From CAYYGL01 sp964471235 (GTDB lineage Bacteria > Calditrichota > Calditrichia > RBG-13-44-9 > J075), in the NCBI GenBank assembly GCA_964471235.1, contig CAYYGL010000005.1, positions 1 to 55,938 on the forward strand: a stretch of 55,938 nt of DNA, read 5' to 3'. Every line of letters starts with the position of its first letter. Within the stretch, counting starts at the first letter, position 1. The translations under genes and the position numbers were made by a program. The notes beneath the pieces were generated by a model, which saw nothing but the letters and a program-made list of their open reading frames with translations, did no database searches and was not told where the DNA came from. Shown one piece after another: positions 1 to 7,114 of the stretch.

Positions 1-29
1 AAAAATGAAAAACCTATAAGAGTGACGCC

Positions 30-686
30 ATGAAGATCGAAGACATTCAAACACCGGGAAGGTTAAGTCAAAAAGAGGCGCAATTGCGTATTGCATTTTT
101 AGAACATGTGGGGATGATTCCCGGGGGCGAAAAAATAAAAGCGTGCATCCAGTGTGGCACCTGTACCGGTTCCTGCCCGGTATCCTACGCGATGGATATT
201 CCCCCGCGGGAACTAATTGCCCTGTTCCGTGCCGGCGATATGGAGACCATCCTGCGCAGCAAAGCTATCTGGACCTGCGCTTCCTGTTATGCCTGCCAGA
301 CTCGCTGCCCGGAGAACATCAAAATCACCGATATCATTTATGCGCTGAAACGCACTGCCATGGAACGACGGATTTATTCCAAAAAGTTTCCGGTACATTC
401 CCTGGCGGATTCTTTTATGAAAAGCATGTTCATTTTCGGCAGGGTAAATGAACCGCGGCTGATGGTCTATTATTTTCTAAAATCCGGCATCTGGAAAGCA
501 TTTGCCTATATCCCGCTGGGACTGAAGTTGGCTCGCCGGGGCAGGATTGAGTATAAGGCTTCCAAAATTAAGGATATTAAAGGATTGCGAAAAATTATCA
601 AAGCAGCGGAAAAGCTGGATATGCCGGTGGAATACGAAGTGAAGCCCTATCGGGAAGAAGCGGTCGGTTACCAGGCAGTGGGGTAA
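30..686 (+). CDS. hdrC: HdrC-like heterodisulfide reductase subunit C
   Basis: 218-aa iron-sulfur electron-transfer subunit of a cytoplasmic Hdr complex. Two complete [4Fe-4S] motifs are visible: C39-x2-C42-x2-C45-x3-C49-P and C83-x2-C86-x2-C89-x3-C93-P. In characterised Hdr complexes this subunit passes electrons between the flavoprotein HdrA and the catalytic HdrB. The C-terminal half (about 100-218) is basic and has no further cysteine motif. It is the first gene of an hdrC-hdrB-hdrA-mvhD-mvhG-mvhA series on one strand. Only 29 bases lie upstream, so the promoter is outside the window and an upstream operon member cannot be excluded. The ribosome site is weak (GAGTGA). The family call is secure; the disulfide or other substrate in a non-methanogen is unknown. 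Confidence 0.9.
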   Translation: MKIEDIQTPGRLSQKEAQLRIAFLEHVGMIPGGEKIKACIQCGTCTGSCPVSYAMDIPPRELIALFRAGDMETILRSKAIWTCASCYACQTRCPENIKITDIIYALKRTAMERRIYSKKFPVHSLADSFMKSMFIFGRVNEPRLMVYYFLKSGIWKAFAYIPLGLKLARRGRIEYKASKIKDIKGLRKIIKAAEKLDMPVEYEVKPYREEAVGYQAVG

Positions 687-723
687 AGGGGTGAAGCCAA
701 ATCAACCCATATCACACGCAACA

Positions 724-739
724 GGTATGGTTTCATACC
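724..739 (+). other. Small hairpin in the hdrC-hdrB spacer
   Basis: GGTATG (724-729) and CATACC (734-739) form a 6-bp perfect stem with a GTTT loop, midway in the 114-base spacer. There is no T run, so it is unlikely to be a terminator; it could be an mRNA stability or processing site. The function is not known. Confidence 0.35.
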
Positions 740-800
740 CCCACTGTCAGTAAAATAAATTGAACCAGGAAAATATTGAGTTAACCGTTGGAGAAACATC

Positions 801-1706
801 ATGAAATACACCTATTATCCGGGATGCAGTCTTCATTCCGCCCACCGTGGGTATGATGAATCCTGTCGGGCGGTCTCCGAGAAATTAGGCTGCGAGATGA
901 TTGAAATTGAGGATTGGAATTGCTGCGGTGCCACTATCTACATGTCCGTTAAGGAGATTACCTCCTTAGCAATCGCCACCCGGAACCTGGCGTTGGCAGA
1001 AAAATATCCTTATGATCTGATTGCGCCGTGCAGTTCCTGTTACACCGTGTTGAGCAAAGCCAACCGTTTTCTGCGCAATAATCCGGAGTTAAAGGAAAAA
1101 GTCAACTCCTGCCTGGCAGAAGCCAATCTGCATTATGATGCCGGGGTGCGGGTGCGCCATCCCCTGGATGTGTTGATTAACGATATGGGAATCGAGATTA
1201 TTCGAGATTATGTGGAGCGCCCCTTAACCGGCTTGAGAATCGCCAATTATTACGGTTGTCAAATTGTTCGCCCGGAACGGGGGTTTGACGATCGGGAAGA
1301 CCCCACCACAATGGATAATCTCTTTGAGTCGTTAGGTGCCACGAATGTTTATTTTCCCATGAAACTGCGCTGCTGCGGAGGAATGCTAATGACGACCTAC
1401 GAGGAGATCGCTTTAAAGCTCTCCAAAGAAATTCTGGAATGTGCAGTGGAAAACGAGGCGGATTTGATAGTGACCACCTGCCCCCTCTGCCAGATGAACC
1501 TGGAATCCTATCAGGATAAAATCAATCGCACCTTCGGCACCAATCTGCGGATGCCCATTTTCTTCTTTACCCAGGTACTGGGGGTGGCGCTGGGAATTGA
1601 ACGGGAGAAGTTAGGGCTGGATAAAAACTTTTATCGCTGTGAAAAATTGGAGGAAATCCTCAAGCAGCCGGCAGGGAAGAAGCGGGAGGAGATGGCGGAA
1701 ATCTGA
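801..1706 (+). CDS. hdrB: HdrB-like heterodisulfide reductase subunit B
   Basis: 301-aa subunit with two CCG (cysteine-rich) domains, both intact: C9, C41-C42-G43, C77-x2-C80 in the first and C153, C191-C192-G193, C227-x2-C230 in the second. In methanogen HdrB such motifs bind two non-cubane [4Fe-4S] clusters that reduce the CoM-CoB heterodisulfide. Having all ligands argues for a real reductase active site rather than a scaffold. This organism shows no methanogenesis gene here, so the acceptor is open; another disulfide or a protein thiol is possible. Start chosen with GGAG about 10 bases upstream. A heptamer array begins 7 bases after its stop codon. Confidence 0.9.
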   Translation: MKYTYYPGCSLHSAHRGYDESCRAVSEKLGCEMIEIEDWNCCGATIYMSVKEITSLAIATRNLALAEKYPYDLIAPCSSCYTVLSKANRFLRNNPELKEKVNSCLAEANLHYDAGVRVRHPLDVLINDMGIEIIRDYVERPLTGLRIANYYGCQIVRPERGFDDREDPTTMDNLFESLGATNVYFPMKLRCCGGMLMTTYEEIALKLSKEILECAVENEADLIVTTCPLCQMNLESYQDKINRTFGTNLRMPIFFFTQVLGVALGIEREKLGLDKNFYRCEKLEEILKQPAGKKREEMAEI

Positions 1707-1712
1707 GGAGTG

Positions 1713-1747
1713 AAAGATTAAAGAAAAAAGATTAAAGATTAAAGATG
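1713..1747 (+). repeat. Tandem heptamer array (AAAGATK), hdrB-hdrA spacer
   Basis: Five head-to-tail 7-base units, AAAGATT three times plus AAAGAAA and AAAGATG, starting 7 bases after the hdrB stop. Unit junctions create TAA repeatedly at 7-base spacing. The coding-strand unit matches the one found after the M14 peptidase at 53053-53094. It is too short and lacks spacers, so it is not a CRISPR. Confidence 0.8.
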
Positions 1748-1796
1748 AAAAAGAGGTTGATGGAATTCCAATAAGCCCAAGGTATGGGAGAATGTC

Positions 1797-4700
1797 ATGA
1801 ATCACAATCATCATCAGGAAAGAATCGGGGTGTACATTTGTCATTGCGGGGTGAACATCGCCCAGACCGTGCGGGTGGCGGAAGTGGCGGAAGCCATGAA
1901 ATCCGACCCCAATGTGGTGGTGGCAAAAGATTACAAGTTTATGTGCTCCGATCCCGGGCAGAAAATGATTGAAGAAGACATTAAAAAGCATCATTTGACC
2001 CGGGTGGTGGTAGCTGCCTGTTCGCCCCAGATGCATGAACTTACCTTTCGAGCCGCCTGTGAACGGGCAGGATTAAACCGTTACCTGTTCCAGATGGCGA
2101 ACATCCGCGAGCAATGCGCCTGGGTGCACAGTGATGTGGATAAAGCCACGTTAAAAGCCAAAGCCCTGGTGAATGCCGCGGTACGCCGGGTGGTGTTCCA
2201 GGAGCCGCTGACACCGCTTCAGGCGGAAATCCATCCAGCCACCCTGGTGGTGGGAGGCGGTATCGCCGGGATTCAGGCAGCCCTGGAGATTGCCGAATCC
2301 GGCAACAAAGTTTACCTGGTGGAGAAAGAATCCACCATTGGCGGGCAAATGGCGAAGTTTGACAAAACGTTTCCCACCCTGGACTGTGCTGCCTGCATTC
2401 TGACCCCCAAGATGGTGTCGGTGAGTCACCGGAAAAATATTGAGACGATGACCATGGCGGAGGTAGAGGACGTCAGCGGCGCTATCGGGAATTTTAAGGT
2501 GCGCATTCGCAAAAAAGCCCGCTATGTGACCGATGCCTGCACTTCCTGCGGTGAATGCACCACAGTCTGCCCGGTAAAGGTGCCCAACTGGTTTGATGAA
2601 TTCACCCAGGAGCGCACTGCCATCCACAAAGCGTTTCCCCAGGCGGTTCCCAATACCTATGTAATCGAAAAGCAATCACGCCCGCCTTGCATGGAAGCCT
2701 GCCCCATTCACCAGGAAGCTGCCGGTTACGTGGCGTTGATCCGGGAAGGCAGGTTCCACGAAGCAGCGCAATTGATTCATAAGAAAAATCCCCTGCCAAT
2801 TGTCTGCGGGCGAGTGTGTTATCATCCTTGCGAAACGGAATGCAACCGCGGCTATGTGGACCAACCGGTTGCCATCCAGCACCTGAAACGTTTTGCGTTG
2901 GATTGGGAGATGGAACATAACGGCAAATTTGAACCGCCCCAAATCGACCTGAAACGCCCGGAGAAAGTGGCGGTGATCGGCTCCGGTCCGGCAGGCTTAA
3001 CCTGCGCCCACGACCTGGCATTAAAAGGATACCAGGTAACGGTCTTTGAGCAGCACTCCGTTTTGGGCGGGATGTTGGCGATCGGCATTCCGGAATACCG
3101 CCTGCCCAAACAACTGTTGAATATGGAAATTGATTACATGAAAGGCATGGGGATTGAGTTTAAGACCAACATGCGCTTAGGGAGTGACTTTACCATCGAA
3201 GACCTGAAGAAGCAGGGCTACCAGGCGGTTTTTGTGGCGATTGGTGCCCAGAAGAGCGTGAAGCTGTATGTGCCCGGGGAAGACCTGGAAGGGGTTATTT
3301 CCGGGGTGGATTTCCTGCGCCGGGTGAACCTGGGAATTTCCCGGGAGGTGGGGCGGAATGTCGCGGTGATCGGGGGCGGCAATACTGCCATCGATGCGGC
3401 ACGAACCGCACTCCGCTGCGGTGCCGATAAGGTGACCATCCTTTACCGCCGCACCAAGCTGGAGATGCCCGCTTCACCGGAAGAAATCGCCGATGCTGAA
3501 AGCGAAGGTGTGCATATCGCTTACCTGACTGCTCCGGTCGAAATCCTGGGGAAGGACGGGAAGGTGACCGGGATAAAATGCACCCGGATGGAGTTGGGTG
3601 AACCGGATGCCTCCGGGAGACGCCGCCCCATCCCGATCCCCAATTCCGAACACGAGCTGGAATTTGATATGGTGATTGTTGCCATCAGCCAGACTCCGGA
3701 AGTTGCCAGTTTGAACGGGAAATCCAATCTCAAACTTGAAGCGACCAAATGGGATACCCTGAAAGTCAATCCCGAGACCCTGCAAACCAGCGTGCCTTAT
3801 ATTTTTGCTGCCGGTGATGTGGTGCTGGGTCCTTCTACCATCATTGCCTCCATGGGGGGCGGTCGGCGGGCAGCGGAGTCGATTGATAAATTCCTGAACC
3901 ATGAACCGCTGGAAAATTATACCACTCATGTTGTGCGTCCAGGCATTCCCCGTGGGGAAACATTCCGTCCCCACTCTTATGCTCCTACTTTCAAGGATAC
4001 CCCCCGCAAAGAACGAACCGAAATGCCTAGGTTGGACCCCCGGCAACGGGCACACTCCTGGGAAGAAGTGGAGTTGGGCTTCGATGAAGAGCAAGCCATG
4101 CAGGAAGCTGCCCGCTGTCTGAACTGCGGGGTATGCGTGGAATGTTATGAATGCGAACGGGTGTGCGAACCGAAAGCGGTCGACCATGCCATGAAAGACG
4201 AGATTGTAGAAATCAACGTGGGACAGATCATCATTGCCACCGGGTACGATATTTTCGATGCTTCCAAGATGGTGCGCTACGGATATGGCAAGTTGAAAAA
4301 CGTGCTCAGTTCGCTGGAATTTGAGCGGATGCTCAGTTCCACGGGACCCACCGGCGGCAAGGTGCTGCTGCACAACGGCAAAGAACCACGGGCAGTGGGG
4401 ATCATCCATTGTGTCGGGTCCCGCGACCTCAATTACAACCGCTACTGCTCACGAGTGTGCTGTATGTACGCCATGAAGTTTGCTCACCTGGTGAAAGACC
4501 GTACCAACGCCGAGGTGTACCAATTCTATATTGATATGCGAGCGTATGGCAAGGGCTACGAGGAGTTTTATAACCGCATCCTGGAAGAAGGGGTGAATGT
4601 AATTCGCGGGAAAGTGGCGGAAGTGGTGGAGAAGAAAACGCCCGACGGGGATAAATTTCTGGCGATCCGCTGTGAGGATACCCTGATTGGCAAATTCCGG

Positions 4701-5207
4701 GAAATTCCGGTGGATATGGTGGTGCTGTGCAACGGGCTCCAGCCCAGTCATACTGCCAATAAGGTCGCCAAACTGTTTGGATTATCGCGCAGTCCGGACG
4801 GCTTTTTCCTGGAGCGGCATCCCAAGTTGGATCCGTTCTCCACGGCAACCGACGGCATTTATATTGCCGGGTGCGCCCAGGGTCCCAAGGATATTCCGGA
4901 CACGGTTGCCCAGGCAAGCGGGGCAGCGGCACGGGTGTTGAGTACCATTTCCAGGGGAGAAATCCAGTTAGACCCGATCCGTGCCGTGATTAACGAGCAG
5001 TATTGCAGCGGCTGCCGCATTTGCAACAACCTCTGCCCTTATCACGCAATCGATTTTGTGGAAGAGAAGAAAGTTTCGGTGATAAACGATGCCCTGTGTA
5101 AAGGTTGCGGCACCTGTGTGGCTGCCTGCCCCGCCGGCGCCATCACCGGTAAGGGCTTTTCCGATGAGCAGATTTATGCCGAACTGGAGGGTTTGCTGGC
5201 AGTGTAA
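1797..5207 (+). CDS. hdrA: HdrA-like flavoprotein with inserted GltD/NfnB-type domain
   Basis: 1136-aa flavoprotein, nearly twice the usual HdrA length (about 650). Order: HdrA N-terminal cysteine domain (CHCG near residue 15), FAD Rossmann motif GGGIAG at 153-158, the HdrA cysteine patch LDCAAC, a ferredoxin motif CTSCGECTTVCP, then an inserted glutamate-synthase-small-subunit/NfnB-type unit (about 296-715). The insert opens with a cysteine-rich segment at C298 and has two nucleotide-binding motifs, GSGPAG 395-400 and GGGNTA 526-531. HdrA then resumes with a cysteine cluster from C774, and ends with two [4Fe-4S] motifs starting at C1070 and C1101. HdrA bifurcates electrons at its FAD in known complexes; the insert suggests an added NAD(P)H port (inference). 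GGGAG precedes the start. Confidence 0.9.
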   Translation: MNHNHHQERIGVYICHCGVNIAQTVRVAEVAEAMKSDPNVVVAKDYKFMCSDPGQKMIEEDIKKHHLTRVVVAACSPQMHELTFRAACERAGLNRYLFQMANIREQCAWVHSDVDKATLKAKALVNAAVRRVVFQEPLTPLQAEIHPATLVVGGGIAGIQAALEIAESGNKVYLVEKESTIGGQMAKFDKTFPTLDCAACILTPKMVSVSHRKNIETMTMAEVEDVSGAIGNFKVRIRKKARYVTDACTSCGECTTVCPVKVPNWFDEFTQERTAIHKAFPQAVPNTYVIEKQSRPPCMEACPIHQEAAGYVALIREGRFHEAAQLIHKKNPLPIVCGRVCYHPCETECNRGYVDQPVAIQHLKRFALDWEMEHNGKFEPPQIDLKRPEKVAVIGSGPAGLTCAHDLALKGYQVTVFEQHSVLGGMLAIGIPEYRLPKQLLNMEIDYMKGMGIEFKTNMRLGSDFTIEDLKKQGYQAVFVAIGAQKSVKLYVPGEDLEGVISGVDFLRRVNLGISREVGRNVAVIGGGNTAIDAARTALRCGADKVTILYRRTKLEMPASPEEIADAESEGVHIAYLTAPVEILGKDGKVTGIKCTRMELGEPDASGRRRPIPIPNSEHELEFDMVIVAISQTPEVASLNGKSNLKLEATKWDTLKVNPETLQTSVPYIFAAGDVVLGPSTIIASMGGGRRAAESIDKFLNHEPLENYTTHVVRPGIPRGETFRPHSYAPTFKDTPRKERTEMPRLDPRQRAHSWEEVELGFDEEQAMQEAARCLNCGVCVECYECERVCEPKAVDHAMKDEIVEINVGQIIIATGYDIFDASKMVRYGYGKLKNVLSSLEFERMLSSTGPTGGKVLLHNGKEPRAVGIIHCVGSRDLNYNRYCSRVCCMYAMKFAHLVKDRTNAEVYQFYIDMRAYGKGYEEFYNRILEEGVNVIRGKVAEVVEKKTPDGDKFLAIRCEDTLIGKFREIPVDMVVLCNGLQPSHTANKVAKLFGLSRSPDGFFLERHPKLDPFSTATDGIYIAGCAQGPKDIPDTVAQASGAAARVLSTISRGEIQLDPIRAVINEQYCSGCRICNNLCPYHAIDFVEEKKVSVINDALCKGCGTCVAACPAGAITGKGFSDEQIYAELEGLLAV

Positions 5208-5308
5208 TGCCCGGATCAACAAAACTTGTTTTGTGAATTTCGGAGCTCTAAAAACATGTTTGGTGACCGGGGTTTGGGGGGGATAAACAGAAGGTAAAAA
5301 AAACGAAT

Positions 5309-5336
5309 GTGAAACGTAAAGCGTAATGAGTAAGAA
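5309..5336 (+). repeat. Tandem heptamer array (GTRAANC type), hdrA-mvhD spacer
   Basis: Four 7-base units (GTGAAAC, GTAAAGC, GTAATGA, GTAAGAA), each with TGA or TAA beginning at its second base. The array is about 100 bases after the hdrA stop and 43 bases before the mvhD start. The first two units recur exactly in the next spacer (5844-5857, in the opposite order). Confidence 0.75.
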
Positions 5337-5378
5337 CGAACGGGCAATCATGCTTCATGAAAAAAACGAGGTAGCGCA

Positions 5379-5834
5379 ATGGAAGCCAAAACAACGACCG
5401 AAAATAAAGAACCGGTGACCAAAGAGACGTTCGAGCCGAAGATTGTGGCGTTTATGTGCAACTGGTGCGCTTATTCCGGGGCGGATTTAGCCGGGGTCTC
5501 GCGCCTGCAATCTTCCCCCAATATCCGGGTGATTCGCACCATGTGTTCCGGCAGGGTGGACCCGGCAATGATCATGCGCGCCTTCCAGTTGGGTGCCGAC
5601 GGGGTGTTGATTGCCGGGTGCCATTTCGGGGATTGTCACTACATCGAGGGAAATTACAAAACCATGCGCCGGGTGGAAATGCTGAAAATGATTTTGAGTC
5701 GCCTGGGAATTGATGAGCGGCGGTTACGGCTGGAGTGGATTTCTGCCTCGGAAGCGGAGAAATACGCCCGGGTGTCTTTCGAGTTCACCGAACAAATCCG
5801 GGAACTGGGACCCCTGGAGCTACAGATGAACTGA
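5379..5834 (+). CDS. mvhD: MvhD-like hydrogenase iron-sulfur (delta) subunit
   Basis: 151-aa protein of the MvhD/FlpD family, the adaptor that carries electrons from the [NiFe] hydrogenase to HdrA through a [2Fe-2S] cluster. Conserved cysteines are at C27, C30, C56, C81 and C86 (patterns CNWC, MCSGR and AGCHFGDCHY). The first 20 residues are polar and probably disordered. Its position between hdrA and the hydrogenase subunits is the arrangement expected for a physical Hdr-Mvh bridge. Ribosome site GAGGTAG lies upstream. Its stop codon lies in the first unit of a heptamer array. The identification is firm. Confidence 0.92.
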   Translation: MEAKTTTENKEPVTKETFEPKIVAFMCNWCAYSGADLAGVSRLQSSPNIRVIRTMCSGRVDPAMIMRAFQLGADGVLIAGCHFGDCHYIEGNYKTMRRVEMLKMILSRLGIDERRLRLEWISASEAEKYARVSFEFTEQIRELGPLELQMN

Positions 5835-5864
5835 AAATGAAACGTAAAGCGTGAAACGTAAAAC
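5830..5864 (+). repeat. Tandem heptamer array overlapping the mvhD stop codon
   Basis: Five 7-base units (ACTGAAA, ATGAAAC, GTAAAGC, GTGAAAC, GTAAAAC), every one holding TGA or TAA. The real mvhD stop (TGA 5832-5834) lies in the first unit. Its last two units pair with an inverted copy at 5896-5911. Confidence 0.75.
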
Positions 5865-5911
5865 GGGTATTCAAAAAATTGCTTTTTACTCATTACGTTT
5901 TATGGTTCACG
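5850..5911 (+). other. Inverted repeat formed by heptamer units, mvhD-mvhG spacer
   Basis: CGTGAAACGTAAAACG (5850-5865) is matched at 14 of 16 positions by the reverse complement of 5896-5911, giving a stem with a 30-base loop. The inverted arm is itself heptamer-like on the other strand. It could stabilise or process the mRNA between hydrogenase genes; no T run follows, so it is not a classical terminator. Confidence 0.5.
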
Positions 5912-5942
5912 ATTCAAATGGATTAACACCGGAGTAACAACC

Positions 5943-6987
5943 ATGTCAAAACCCAAATTAGCCCTCTATTGGGCCGCCAGTTGCGGCGGCTGTGAAATTA
6001 CCGTGTTGGACATCGAGGAAAAAATTCTGGATGTCGCCGATTTTTTTGATATTGTGTTCTGGCCCTGCGCCATGGATTTCAAATACGAGGATGTGGAAGC
6101 CCTGGGGGATAAGGAGATCGACATCACCCTGTTTAACGGCGCTATCCGTACCTCGGAGAACGAGCACATGGCAAAACTGCTGCGGGAGAAATCCAAAATT
6201 CTGATTGCTTTTGGTTCCTGTGCCCAGGAGGGCTGTATCCCCGGGCTGGCAAACTTTTACGACCGGGAAAGCACCCTCCATTACATTTTTTGTGATGCAC
6301 CCACCGTGGAAGAGAAAACCCGCTGCACCTATCCCCAAACGCATACCGACGTGCCGGAAGGTGAAATCGAGATACCGGAATTTTACAATACCGTAAAAAC
6401 GCTCGACCAGGTGGTAGAGGTGGATTACATCATCCCGGGATGCCCGCCGCAGTCGTTCCAGGTGTGGGGAGTGCTGGAAGCAGTGATGGACATTCTGAAA
6501 AACGGCAAGCCGCTACCGCCCAAAGGATCGGTGTTGGGCGCCGGGGATAAAACCTGCTGCGACGAATGCCCCCGGGTGCGTAAGGAGAAGAAAATTAAAG
6601 AGTTCTTCCGACCGCATCAAATCATCCCGAAGGAAGATGAGTGTCTGTTAGACCAGGGGATTTTGTGCATGGGTCCGGCAACCCGCAGCGGCTGTGGTGC
6701 CCTGTGTGTAAAAGCGAATATTCCCTGCCGGGGCTGCTACGGCGCACCGCCCAATGTGCGGGACCAGGGCGCCAAGATGATTTCCGCCCTCAGCTCGGTA
6801 ATTGATGCCAGTACCCCGGAAGAAGCACGTAAGATTATGGAGAAAATCGCCGNNNNNNNNNNCCGACCCGCGGGGTACGTTCTATCGGTTCTCCCTGGCG
6901 CACTCCACCTTCCGCCGGGCACAGTTGACGAATGGAAAACCGGAAAAAAAGGTGACGGAAGAGAAAGAAGCCGGGGTAATGGAGTGA
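5943..6987 (+). CDS. mvhG: MvhG-like [NiFe] hydrogenase small subunit (contains assembly gap)
   Basis: Electron-transfer subunit of an F420-non-reducing (group 3c type) hydrogenase. The proximal-cluster motif SCGGCE (C14, C17) is at the N terminus, and further cysteines in the second half (CDEC, LCMGPATRSGCGALC, CRGCYG) fit the medial and distal clusters. A run of ten N (6853-6862) interrupts the gene near its 3' end. With ten N the frame runs into an unrelated tail ending at 6992; in the adjacent frame the sequence reads DPRGTFYRFSL, which fits the usual MvhG C terminus, and stops at 6987. I therefore end the gene there and treat the shift as an artefact of gap size. CGGAG precedes the start. 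Confidence 0.85.
6853..6862. other. Assembly gap (10 N) inside mvhG
   Basis: Ten undetermined bases. Frame arithmetic says 910 coding bases precede the gap, and the restored frame begins at the second codon position after it, so the true gap length must be a multiple of three, not ten. Confidence 0.95.
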
Positions 6988-7048
6988 GGTAGTGAGACAG
7001 TAAGGCAGTAAGACAGGAAGACAGTGGGACAGTGAGGCGGTAGGGTTG
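6985..7048 (+). repeat. Tandem octamer array (TRAGRCAG) starting at the mvhG stop
   Basis: Eight contiguous 8-base units with consensus TRAGRCAG; the first three bases of the first unit are the mvhG stop codon TGA. Six of the eight units begin with TGA, TAA or TAG. It is related in character to the heptamer arrays in the same operon but has period 8. It ends 66 bases before mvhA. Confidence 0.8.
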
Positions 7049-7114
7049 TACTGTTTAAATTTTTTTCGATGTTCCTGGGAGGAATAAAAAACATTCAAGC
7101 ACAAAGGTGACGTC

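Noticed and set aside
1713..1747. Heptamer arrays as CRISPR or as coding repeats
   Set aside because: Units are 7 or 8 bases with no spacers, and they contain stop codons in every frame.
3474..4409. Long minus-strand open frame (311 codons) opposite hdrA
   Set aside because: It is the shadow of a GC-rich, strongly coded gene with clear cysteine and Rossmann motifs on the + strand; the antisense product has low-complexity composition and no ribosome site.
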